Assembly (NCBI GenBank): GCA_029863665.1
Contig: JAOTUX010000076.1
Coordinates: forward strand, 1 to 5,792
Origin: Candidatus Nitrosopumilus sp.
GTDB taxonomy: Archaea; Thermoproteota; Nitrososphaeria; Nitrososphaerales; Nitrosopumilaceae
DNA: 5,792 nt
Reading direction: 5' to 3'
The notes below the pieces were generated by a model, which worked only from the letters and a program-made list of their open reading frames with translations, did no database searches and was not told the DNA's origin. A program made the translations under genes and the position numbers. The first letter of the stretch is position 1, and each line of letters opens with the position of its first letter. Of the stretch, positions 1-5,218 are shown piece by piece.

Positions 1-192
1 GCATGGATTAGTGTATTGGGTAGATATCTTACCGAACAGGAATACTTGTATGCTTGTGAGTTTATGCCAGGTCTAGTAAAGATACCATTAAATGTTCTGA
101 GAGCTAATGTTGGAAGACCACATGATCTTAAAGAATACAAAAAGATCATGAAGCAATGGGAAAAAGAAAATAAAAAGTTAGAAAAACAGTAA
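1..192 (+). CDS. C-terminal end of an unrecognised protein (partial)
   Basis: An open frame runs from the first base of the window to a TAA stop, giving 63 residues with no start codon inside, so the gene begins upstream. The fragment starts AWISVLGRYLTEQEYLYACE, continues with a hydrophobic LVKIPLNVLRANVGRPHDLK stretch and ends in a strongly charged Lys/Glu-rich helix that includes KKIMKQWEKENKKLEKQ. The patterned helix and lack of low-complexity sequence argue that it is genuinely coding. I do not recognise the family. A C-terminal helix of a cytosolic enzyme is possible, but nothing diagnostic such as a catalytic motif is present. It points toward the minus-strand gene that follows, so the two are convergent and separated by 58 AT-rich bases. 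Confidence 0.6.
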   Translation, partial: AWISVLGRYLTEQEYLYACEFMPGLVKIPLNVLRANVGRPHDLKEYKKIMKQWEKENKKLEKQ

Positions 193-250
193 AAGAAAAT
201 AAATATTTTTTGAATATTATTATCTATTATCTTTAAGAAATATTATTTTA
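193..250. terminator. AT-rich bidirectional termination region
   Basis: This short gap lies between two convergent genes. A run of six T at 206-211 follows the plus-strand stop by 13 bases, which fits the T-rich termination signals typical of archaea. On the minus strand the first bases after the 251 stop are also A/T only. No strong hairpin is visible. Confidence 0.35.
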
Positions 251-1429
251 TCAAAAATTAATTGAATGTTGTGTATTCTTACCTTTTGTTCCTCTGGTGG
301 CGTTAACAATTTTTTCAGCACTGAATGGATGCTTGTTGAGTTGTTCCACTAATCTTTGATCAACTTGGTTTTGAATTTCTGGTTTTAGAGATTCAAAGTG
401 TGGAACATTTTTTCTTTGGACATTCAAGTACTCTTGCTGTCCCTCCAAAGTACCAAACCTATTGTGAACTCTGTCGAGATTCTCCATGCTGTTGATTGTA
501 TCTCCGGGATTTGTCATCATCCTGGCTGATTCTCCAGTCTCAGGCATTACGGTTTGTGTTGTTTCCACATTGATTTGTGACGGTTCCATCGCTGTCATGG
601 ATTTTGAAATGTCATTGAGAGAATGGTTTACAACACTGATCTGTCCTGCTTCAAATGCCTTATTCATTCCAGCGTTTTGAATGTCATGTGCCATCGGATT
701 TACTGCCTGGTCTACATGCATTGCATGACCTGCCGCTTTCAGGCTTCCTGCTGCAAGGCCGGTACCTCCGCCGTAAATAGCTCCTTTCATTCCTGTCTTG
801 AATTTCTCTCCAAATGACATTGGAGTATGCTCGATTACTCTAGGTGTTTTTGCTAATGCATCATTTCCAAAAGCCATTGGGGTATTTCCACTTGACATAC
901 GGCCTATTGAAGGGACAGATCCTATTCCTGCCATTCCCAGTTCCTGTGAAGAGATGGGTGGTTTCATTCCAAAGTTTCCGCCTCCTCCTAGTCTCCCAAG
1001 ATCTACTGCACCGCTCACTCCTGCCATTGCAGCAGCACTATCTGCAGTACTGCCCAAGGACTTTGCAACACCGCCAAGTGCACCTTGTCCCACCATTCCT
1101 CCAACTATGGAACCAGTCATAATTGCAGTGGACATCATCTGTCCGACCTGAGTTACAATGTTTCCTAGCATTGGTGCAAGCATTACAGGAAAGAACACTG
1201 CAAGAAAACCTACTGCAAGTGATGCAAACCAATCCTGCATTGCAGATGAGATACTTACTGCAAGTTCCGGAGTCGAAGTCCCAAAGGCCACCACTGTCAG
1301 ACCAATCACCAATTGGCTAATCTTTAGCCTGTTTGAGATGTTGATGGAGCCTTGCACCAGCCACTCTGCCCCAAAGTAGAGCATTGCCAGGCCTGCTGAA
1401 ACCAATAGAACGTTAACTATGATTTCCAT
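251..1429 (-). CDS. Chimeric membrane protein: CaCA exchanger N-terminus fused to a TrbL/VirB6-like C-terminus
   Basis: The frame encodes 392 residues. Residues 1-65 match the start of a CaCA-family Na+/Ca2+ exchanger: a first membrane helix, FGAEWLVQGS at 19-28, and the alpha-1 repeat GLTVVAFGTSTPEL at 43-56, in which Glu55 corresponds to the ion-binding glutamate. A normal exchanger is roughly 300 residues or more with a second alpha repeat and glutamate, and none is present here. From about residue 66 the protein changes character: hydrophobic segments at about 68-92 and 98-120, a Gly/Ser/Met-rich linker, then about 260 hydrophilic Met/Asn/Gln-rich residues. This is the layout of the C-terminal part of TrbL/VirB6 conjugation channel proteins. 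The ATG at 1429 is the natural exchanger start. Calcium exchange should be lost because half the binding site is missing, and the C-part would be targeted by a foreign helix. The exchanger call for the N-part is strong. The TrbL-like call is moderate and rests on composition and topology. An assembly join is an alternative. Confidence 0.8.
   Translation of the reverse strand: MEIIVNVLLVSAGLAMLYFGAEWLVQGSINISNRLKISQLVIGLTVVAFGTSTPELAVSISSAMQDWFASLAVGFLAVFFPVMLAPMLGNIVTQVGQMMSTAIMTGSIVGGMVGQGALGGVAKSLGSTADSAAAMAGVSGAVDLGRLGGGGNFGMKPPISSQELGMAGIGSVPSIGRMSSGNTPMAFGNDALAKTPRVIEHTPMSFGEKFKTGMKGAIYGGGTGLAAGSLKAAGHAMHVDQAVNPMAHDIQNAGMNKAFEAGQISVVNHSLNDISKSMTAMEPSQINVETTQTVMPETGESARMMTNPGDTINSMENLDRVHNRFGTLEGQQEYLNVQRKNVPHFESLKPEIQNQVDQRLVEQLNKHPFSAEKIVNATRGTKGKNTQHSINF
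1197..1265. repeat. Short direct repeats at the fusion junction
   Basis: The 10-mer TACTGCAAGT occurs at 1211-1220 and again at 1256-1265, 45 bases apart and in the same reading frame. A shorter copy, ACTGCAAG, lies at 1197-1204. On the coding strand they encode Leu-Ala-Val three times (residues 56-58, 71-73, 76-78), and they bracket the point near 1232-1237 where exchanger sequence stops. They may be chance codon repetition or microhomology that took part in the fusion. Confidence 0.5.
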
Positions 1430-1489
1430 GTTTTTCTTGATTCGCCCTGTATGATAACACTCATTTGATTATGTCTTTTTCACGTTGAC

Positions 1490-1909
1490 TTATGTGCTTC
1501 TGGGCTGCTCGTTATCTTTTTTTACAATCAACTCATCAAACCCCTCATCACTTACTGGCTTCTCCGGTTGCTTGAACTGCTTGTATATTGCAGAAAGAGG
1601 AAACGGGTCACGCCTGCTTTTTTGTCTTTTCTCAAGTATTGTTGTGGATGTATTCATGAACACTCCTTGAATTTTTGCACCATATTTCTTGGCAAGATCG
1701 ATGTGCTGCTTTCGTATTACTGTAGTCAGATTTGTGTCATCAACCACTATTTTTTCCTTGACTCAGACATTTCTCTATGTACTCCATCTCTTTTTTCCTG
1801 TCGTTGTCAAAATAGGATAAAGCAATTCGCTCATGATCAAAATTTGATTTTATGTATGTGGTTTTGCCAGTGCCACACCTATCATCAAGACGTATTCTGT
1901 TTGACACAT
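1490..1909 (-). pseudogene. Frameshifted PNK-type P-loop kinase
   Basis: Reading across three frames restores a small polynucleotide-kinase-like (AAA_33-type) ATPase of about 140 residues. The ATG at 1909 opens MCQTEYVLMIGV, the first strand and start of Walker A. One frame over, GTGKTTYIKSNFDHERIALS continues the loop. A third frame from about 1747 gives VVDDTNLTTVIRKQHIDLAK, then the lid region with EKRQKSRR and the ending EGFDELIV typical of the family. The first shift is near 1873-1876: restoring the canonical G-x4-GKT spacing needs about four bases, so it looks like a 4-nt deletion. The second is in a run of six T at 1750-1755 (A on the coding strand) and can be repaired by removing one base. 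Family members act as ATP-dependent kinases of nucleic-acid ends or small substrates, but here the nucleotide-binding loop is broken. Only the second shift looks like a typical homopolymer sequencing error. The 85-residue C-terminal frame alone lacks Walker A. Confidence 0.75.
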
Positions 1910-1929
1910 GATAATTATAGAGTCATCAG

Positions 1930-1940
1930 ATAGTTAAAGA
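1930..1940 (-). promoter_or_regulatory. Candidate TATA box of the kinase pseudogene
   Basis: On the minus strand this reads TCTTTAACTA, centred about 26 bases before the ATG at 1909. That is the archaeal TATA distance for a leaderless transcript starting at the ATG. There is no Shine-Dalgarno sequence before that ATG, which agrees with a leaderless mRNA. Confidence 0.35.
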
Positions 1941-2019
1941 GGGATTTATTTTAGAATTGCTCAAAATATAGGTGAAAAACTTCAAACTGTTTCACTGCAA
2001 CAAACCATTTTGATTTCAG

Positions 2020-2070
2020 TAGAAAAAAACTTCATGACTTATTTTCATCATGTGGGTCATGTTAGACCCA
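2020..2070 (-). terminator. Hairpin and T-run at the corA 3' end
   Basis: A perfect 6-bp stem (2053-2058 with 2065-2070, TGGGTC/GACCCA) with a 6-base loop overlaps the corA stop codon at 2062-2064. On the minus strand a run of seven T (A at 2023-2029) follows about 23 bases after the stem. The T-run is the more likely termination signal in an archaeon, because the hairpin is too far from it for a classical intrinsic terminator. Confidence 0.4.
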
Positions 2071-3123
2071 TTTTTTCTTTTTAAAATAAAAAAACAACGA
2101 AATTGTAGTTACTGCCATTCCAACCAATACTGCAGGATACGCAATGGGGGAGCTTAGCTCCGGCATATGCTGAAAGTTCATCCCATATACCCCTGCAACA
2201 AATGTTATCGGAATGAATAGAGATGCAATGATTGCAAGCATCTTCATTACCTCGTTCATTCTGTTGCTAATTGTGGATAAATAAAGATCATGTAGTCCGG
2301 TCAGGTTTTCCCGGTTCAAATCAAGTGTTTCCAAAAGATGAATGACATGCTCATATACGTCATGAATGTTTCTTGATGTCTTTGCTTCTATGAGACCTGA
2401 ATCACTATGTAACAACATACTGAGAAATTCTCTTTGTGGACGAAGAATCTTGGAGAACACTGTCATCTCTTGCCTTAGTTGATAAATTTCATATTGTGTT
2501 TTTTTGTCCGATGATGAAACATTAGACTCTATTTTCTCTATCTTTTCCTCAATGCGTTCAAGTGTTGGAAAATAGTGATCAACTATCGTATCTAAAATGG
2601 TGCAAAACAAATAATCATTTTTCTCCTTTCTTAACAGTGAGTTTTTGTCATTAATTCTATTTTGGATTGATTCAAAGAGATTGTTTTCTTTTTCTTGGAA
2701 TGTTATTACAAAGTTTTTGCCAAGAATGATTGAAATGTTATCATATCTTGCTTTGTCTGATTCTTTGTCAAAATAGTACGTTCTCGTATTTACATACAGG
2801 TAATTTTGAAACTCTTCAATTTTGGGATGCTGGTTTGTATTCATCACTTCCTCTAATGTTAAATTACTGATATCAAAAGAATCACCAATCTGTTGGATTA
2901 TTTTAGGATCGTGTATACCAATCACCTGAAGCCAAAAAACAGATGATTCATCAAGTGATTTTGAGCATTCTGAAACTGACTCGACTGAAATTTGCCTGGT
3001 ATTGTTCTTTGTATACTGAATCTGCTGTACCTTGGTACCTTCTGAATACTTGTCACCAACATGAATCAGAGTGCCTTGTGGAAGTCCTAGTTTTTTTGAG
3101 GAATGTTTTCGAAATTTCAGCAT
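2062..3123 (-). CDS. corA: CorA-type magnesium/divalent cation channel
   Basis: The 353-residue product is a complete CorA channel protein, which forms a pentamer in the cytoplasmic membrane and lets Mg2+ (also Co2+ or Ni2+) into the cell. The N-terminal KKLGLPQGTLIHVG resembles the start of Thermotoga CorA, followed by the alpha/beta funnel domain and a long stalk helix rich in Glu/Lys. The first membrane helix (about 293-312) ends in the signature YGMNF at 313-317, followed by the periplasmic loop MPEL at 320-323. A second helix (about 328-346) ends in the basic tail KKKKW. Length and motif positions are almost those of the 351-residue Thermotoga protein. The ATG at 3123 is preferred over a TTG at 3168: the extra 15 residues are hydrophobic, unlike the family, and a TATA-like box lies between 3169 and 3177, downstream of or on that TTG. 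The gene looks intact and is probably transcribed alone. Confidence 0.95.
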   Translation of the reverse strand: MLKFRKHSSKKLGLPQGTLIHVGDKYSEGTKVQQIQYTKNNTRQISVESVSECSKSLDESSVFWLQVIGIHDPKIIQQIGDSFDISNLTLEEVMNTNQHPKIEEFQNYLYVNTRTYYFDKESDKARYDNISIILGKNFVITFQEKENNLFESIQNRINDKNSLLRKEKNDYLFCTILDTIVDHYFPTLERIEEKIEKIESNVSSSDKKTQYEIYQLRQEMTVFSKILRPQREFLSMLLHSDSGLIEAKTSRNIHDVYEHVIHLLETLDLNRENLTGLHDLYLSTISNRMNEVMKMLAIIASLFIPITFVAGVYGMNFQHMPELSSPIAYPAVLVGMAVTTISLFFYFKKKKWV

Positions 3124-3142
3124 TGCAATATGGAATATTGCA
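3124..3142 (-). promoter_or_regulatory. Perfect dyad immediately before the corA start codon
   Basis: Bases 3124-3131 (TGCAATAT) and 3135-3142 (ATATTGCA) form an 8-bp perfect inverted repeat with a 3-base centre, touching the corA ATG. It could be an operator or an mRNA hairpin that affects initiation. There is no Shine-Dalgarno sequence between it and the ATG. Confidence 0.45.
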
Positions 3143-3168
3143 TCAATGAAAACAAATGATGTAAACAA

Positions 3169-3177
3169 ATTTTATGC
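3169..3177 (-). promoter_or_regulatory. Candidate corA TATA box
   Basis: The minus strand reads GCATAAAATTT around 3167-3177. The core ATAAAAT would place transcription initiation near 3147, giving a leader of about 24 bases that contains the dyad next to the ATG. Confidence 0.3.
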
Positions 3178-3283
3178 TATGACTAAAAATGAAAACTGAT
3201 TCCACAACACCACATCAAAAGATGTTTGCCCATTCCAGAAACAGAATGTCCCATCAATAAACATGTGTTTTTTATTTTATAAC

Positions 3284-3349
3284 ATTGAAGGTTTTTCTTT
3301 CCGTGTGGTTTCCCCAACCAGGTTAATGCCTACAAACCTTGTTACGGCA
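3284..3349 (+). repeat. Left terminal inverted repeat
   Basis: The outer 21 bases (3284-3304, starting ATTGAAGG) are an exact inverse match to 3723-3743. The inner 17 bases (3333-3349, CAAACCTTGTTACGGCA) match 3680-3696 at 16 of 17 positions. The middle 28 bases align with 26 bases on the other side with small gaps and several substitutions. Confidence 0.8.
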
Positions 3350-3679
3350 AATCTGGATTGTAATTCGGTGATATAAACAATGTGGATCATTATTGATAAC
3401 CAATCTTACGCTTTGTTTGATATTGTAGAACTTTACACCCAGTTGACTATATCTAACTCAAAGTCAAGACAAGCATCCCTTAATAATGCGCATATGCAAT
3501 ATATCATGAGTGAGTTCGTGATAAGACAGATGCACACTTCCATAACAGTGCAGGTCTGCCTTCATTGAATTCACTCTTGAGAAGTTGAAAAATCAACAAG
3601 ATGATTCATGGTATAACACATATAGAAATGATGAAACTATATGCGTCAAGTTTAAATTTATGAGATCATAATGTGTAGC

Positions 3680-3743
3680 TGCCGTTACAAGGTTTGAAGG
3701 CAAAACCTAGTTGGCAAATCATACGGAAAGAAAAACCTTCAAT
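3680..3743 (-). repeat. Right terminal inverted repeat
   Basis: This is the inverse partner of the left repeat. It starts TGCCGTTACAAGGTTTG and ends in CCTTCAAT. The perfect outer part with a more diverged middle is compatible with selection on, or recent recognition of, the termini. Confidence 0.8.
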
Positions 3744-3810
3744 CAGCATATCATAAAACAGTTTTTTCTTAATTCTTGATGGTGTTCTTTTAATCTTCTA
3801 GTTCCATGTG

Positions 3811-3868
3811 GTATGATAAAATCATACACGTTGTTTTTAATATAAAAAAATAGTATAAAAAAATCATT
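3811..3868 (-). terminator. T-rich termination region of the roadblock-like gene
   Basis: On the minus strand, downstream of the stop at 3876, two runs of seven T (A at 3844-3850 and 3857-3863, approximately) are followed by a perfect 7-bp hairpin (3811-3817 GTATGAT with 3821-3827 ATCATAC, 3-base loop). The T-runs alone are sufficient for archaeal termination. Confidence 0.45.
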
Positions 3869-3875
3869 TAGTCAT

Positions 3876-4262
3876 TTAGGCTAAATTGAAACTGTAGATT
3901 CGTGGAATCTTTTTTCTCTTCTTTTTGTGATCATGTGTATGATCATTTTTCTCATCACATGCACCACCTTCACACGAAATATCTTTCACCTTTAATACCT
4001 GGCTTTTTTGATCCAGAATACCTAGTTGTGCATCAAAGTCTTTTCTCATCATATACTCTAGCATAAGCTGAACGTACATCATTCGATTTTCTTTATCAGG
4101 AAGGAAAGACGTTACACCTTCTTTAAAACCTCCTGCAATTTTATTTCCCATTTTGTTTAATACTCCAACAAAGCGAATCTTTGGAAGACCTAAAACCTTC
4201 TGACAAGCTTGTTCTAGTTTATCAATTTCATGTGAAGACACAATACTGTATGTTATACACAT
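3876..4262 (-). CDS. Roadblock-like small protein, N-terminal half with an atypical Cys/His-rich tail
   Basis: The product has 128 residues. Residues 11-81 match the first half of a small Nitrososphaerota family that I recall as roadblock-like (possibly DUF6659; name from memory): LPKIRFVGVLNKMGNKIAGG at 26-45, then MMYVQLMLEY and MMRKDFDAQLG at 61-81. Family members normally continue with an IDYIxSRRxxVxMISIP-type strand pair. Here residue 82 onward is unrelated: CEGGAC at 97-102, HTHDH at 108-112 and a Lys-rich end. Neither of the other minus-strand frames restores the family sequence, so this is not a simple frameshift. The ATG at 4262 has a TTTAATTTA box about 27 bases upstream and no ribosome site, as for a leaderless mRNA. 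The tail could bind a metal, or it could be foreign sequence acquired when the gene was broken. The missing half lies on the other strand at 5219-5383. Confidence 0.8.
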   Translation of the reverse strand: MCITYSIVSSHEIDKLEQACQKVLGLPKIRFVGVLNKMGNKIAGGFKEGVTSFLPDKENRMMYVQLMLEYMMRKDFDAQLGILDQKSQVLKVKDISCEGGACDEKNDHTHDHKKKRKKIPRIYSFNLA

Positions 4263-4283
4263 AGATAAAAAGATAGAATTTCA

Positions 4284-4294
4284 ATCTAAATTAA
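4284..4294 (-). promoter_or_regulatory. Candidate TATA box of the roadblock-like gene
   Basis: The minus strand reads TTTAATTTAGA here, centred about 27 bases before the ATG at 4262, the expected spacing for a leaderless archaeal transcript. It lies after the terminator of the preceding gene, so this gene probably has its own promoter. Confidence 0.4.
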
Positions 4295-4308
4295 AAAATT
4301 ATTTGAAT

Positions 4309-4337
4309 AAAAAAAGTAAATGATGGACTAATCCATC
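4309..4337 (-). terminator. Terminator of the phasin-like gene
   Basis: A perfect 6-bp stem (4322-4327 GATGGA with 4332-4337 TCCATC, 4-base loop) lies 9 bases after the stop codon. On the minus strand a run of seven T (A at 4309-4315) follows six bases later. This is the clearest terminator in the window. Confidence 0.6.
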
Positions 4338-4346
4338 AGGCTTTCA

Positions 4347-4769
4347 TTATATTTTTGGATTGAATGGCAAAATCAATGAATCCGCTATGCTTTTGTTGAT
4401 GTTGGCAAAAGCACTTGAATTTTCATTCCATGTATGAATATTCTGTTTTGCTGCATCAATTGACGCTATAGATATTTTATTTTGGACATCAAATGATCTG
4501 TTAATCTTTTCTGCAGAATCACGCATTATGTTAATTGATGCTTCTGGGAGATTTGATTTTATTCCTGCTTTGGTTGCAAATTCTCTCTGAATATCAACTA
4601 TTGATGATGATGCATTGTTCCATGCCTTAACATATTCCTGAAACAGATTAGTAGCTGCTTGGTGGAACTGTGGGATTGACTTTTCTATATTTGAATAGAA
4701 ATGGTCTAGACCATCTTTCCATACAGAATAGATATCTTTGTGATTGCCTGTATTTTCTATTTTACTCAT
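4347..4769 (-). CDS. Phasin-like helical protein
   Basis: The product has 140 residues and is almost entirely helix-forming, rich in Ala, Asn, Ser, Lys and Ile, with no signal peptide, membrane helix or cysteine. The long amphipathic stretch at 12-60 (YSVWKDGLDHFYSNIEKSIP, then ATNLFQEYVKAWNNASSSI), a break around 75 and a second helical stretch at 80-132 resemble phasins and related polyhydroxyalkanoate granule proteins, several of which accompany PHA synthase in ammonia-oxidising archaea. A role in coating storage granules is therefore plausible but inferred; no synthase gene is in the window. The start at 4769 is fixed by a full Shine-Dalgarno sequence six bases before it. It follows the 53-residue gene by 33 bases on the same strand, so the two are probably one operon. 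Alternative: a generic coiled-coil protein. Confidence 0.8.
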   Translation of the reverse strand: MSKIENTGNHKDIYSVWKDGLDHFYSNIEKSIPQFHQAATNLFQEYVKAWNNASSSIVDIQREFATKAGIKSNLPEASINIMRDSAEKINRSFDVQNKISIASIDAAKQNIHTWNENSSAFANINKSIADSLILPFNPKI

Positions 4770-4775
4770 TTATCG

Positions 4776-4783
4776 CACCTCCT
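4776..4783 (-). promoter_or_regulatory. Shine-Dalgarno site of the phasin-like gene
   Basis: The minus strand reads AGGAGGTG, a full-length match to the archaeal 16S rRNA anti-Shine-Dalgarno sequence, with six bases before the ATG at 4769. It is the only strong ribosome site I see in the window. This fits an internal cistron of an operon whose first gene is leaderless. Confidence 0.8.
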
Positions 4784-4802
4784 CTTATTTGATTAAGTAT
4801 AA

Positions 4803-4964
4803 TTACTTGAACTCCTCAAGTAGGTCTTCATTTTTGAAGATCCATGTAAGACCAATCATATCCATAGCAGTAATAGTTGAGAGAGAGTTTTTGACCTCAC
4901 TTTCAACCAGATGTGCTGGGTTTGTTTTCTGATCACATTTGTTTAGCATGATTTGCTGTGTCAT
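4803..4964 (-). CDS. Small hypothetical protein (53 residues)
   Basis: The frame starts MTQQIMLNKCDQKTNPAHLV and ends GLTWIFKNEDLLEEFK before a TAA. It has no membrane segment. The C-terminal third (TITAMDMIGLTWIFKNEDLL) looks like an amphipathic helix with a conserved-looking Trp/Phe pair. I do not recognise the family. Three observations support it as real: a TTAATAC box sits about 26 bases upstream of the ATG, suitable for a leaderless mRNA; the downstream phasin-like gene starts 33 bases later with a strong ribosome site; and the protein composition is balanced rather than AT-biased noise. By position it may work with the phasin-like protein. Confidence 0.5.
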   Translation of the reverse strand: MTQQIMLNKCDQKTNPAHLVESEVKNSLSTITAMDMIGLTWIFKNEDLLEEFK

Positions 4965-4986
4965 GGAATAAGGATAACACAAGACA

Positions 4987-4994
4987 GTATTAAG
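4987..4994 (-). promoter_or_regulatory. Candidate TATA box of the small-protein/phasin-like operon
   Basis: The minus strand reads CTTAATAC, centred about 26 bases before the ATG at 4964. It would drive a leaderless transcript covering the 53-residue gene and the phasin-like gene. Confidence 0.4.
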
Positions 4995-5030
4995 ACCACA
5001 GATTTTTGCTCAAATACCATCTCAAAGTAA

Positions 5031-5063
5031 CTAGTTGATTTCACATACAATGTAATCAACTGG
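5031..5063. repeat. Inverted repeat upstream of the operon
   Basis: AGTTGATT at 5033-5040 and AATCAACT at 5054-5061 form a perfect 8-bp stem with a 13-base centre, extendable by a G-T and a C-G pair to 5031/5063. It lies about 40 bases upstream of the candidate operon TATA box, so it could be a regulator-binding dyad. It could also be a hairpin from a former gene end. Confidence 0.5.
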
Positions 5064-5218
5064 AATCTGGATTAAAGACAAGATCTTGGAGTCTCACATG
5101 AGGCAAAAAACCTTAAGAGGTGAACAACAATGTTTGCAATAAATCAATTCATACTGTGATTTTGGTAACTATAGTATTGGCTTATCATCTTCACACTTCG
5201 CATGTAAATTCTGATGAT

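Larger units (their letters stand above)
3284..3743. mobile_element. Non-autonomous element bounded by long inverted repeats (MITE-like)
   Basis: The 460-bp unit has imperfect terminal inverted repeats of about 64-66 bp at 3284-3349 and 3680-3743. The interior (3350-3679) contains only a 62-codon frame (3380-3568) that I do not recognise and which shows no transposase motif. No target-site duplication is evident directly outside the repeats. The size, long repeats and lack of a transposase suggest a MITE-like or solo mobile unit moved in trans. Alternatively, an RNA from it would fold into a long hairpin with the interior as its loop. It occupies most of the stretch between corA and the next gene, where I see no convincing coding sequence. 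Within 3169-3283 I see only the corA promoter region. Confidence 0.55.

Noticed and set aside
486..1379. Several plus-strand open frames over the chimeric gene
   Set aside because: They are antisense to a long minus-strand frame with recognisable exchanger motifs, and their products are Pro/Ser/Leu-rich shadow sequence.
1568..1933. 121-codon plus-strand open frame
   Set aside because: It lies antisense to the kinase pseudogene, whose restored protein has clear family motifs. The plus-strand product is Cys/Phe-rich without recognisable features.
2943..3149. 68-codon plus-strand frame
   Set aside because: It is antisense to the corA N-terminal region.
3124..3168. TTG start at 3168 for CorA
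   Set aside because: The added 15 residues are hydrophobic and absent from the family. The ATG at 3123 gives the expected CorA N-terminus and length.
3490..3497. GCATATGC palindrome
   Set aside because: An 8-bp AT-centred palindrome is expected by chance in this composition, and it has no positional context.
3380..3568. 62-codon plus-strand frame inside the inverted-repeat element
   Set aside because: It has no helix-turn-helix, DDE or other transposase motif and no ribosome site. I kept it as part of the element but not as a gene.
4744..4932. 62-codon plus-strand frame
   Set aside because: It is antisense to the small gene and to the ribosome site of the phasin-like gene.
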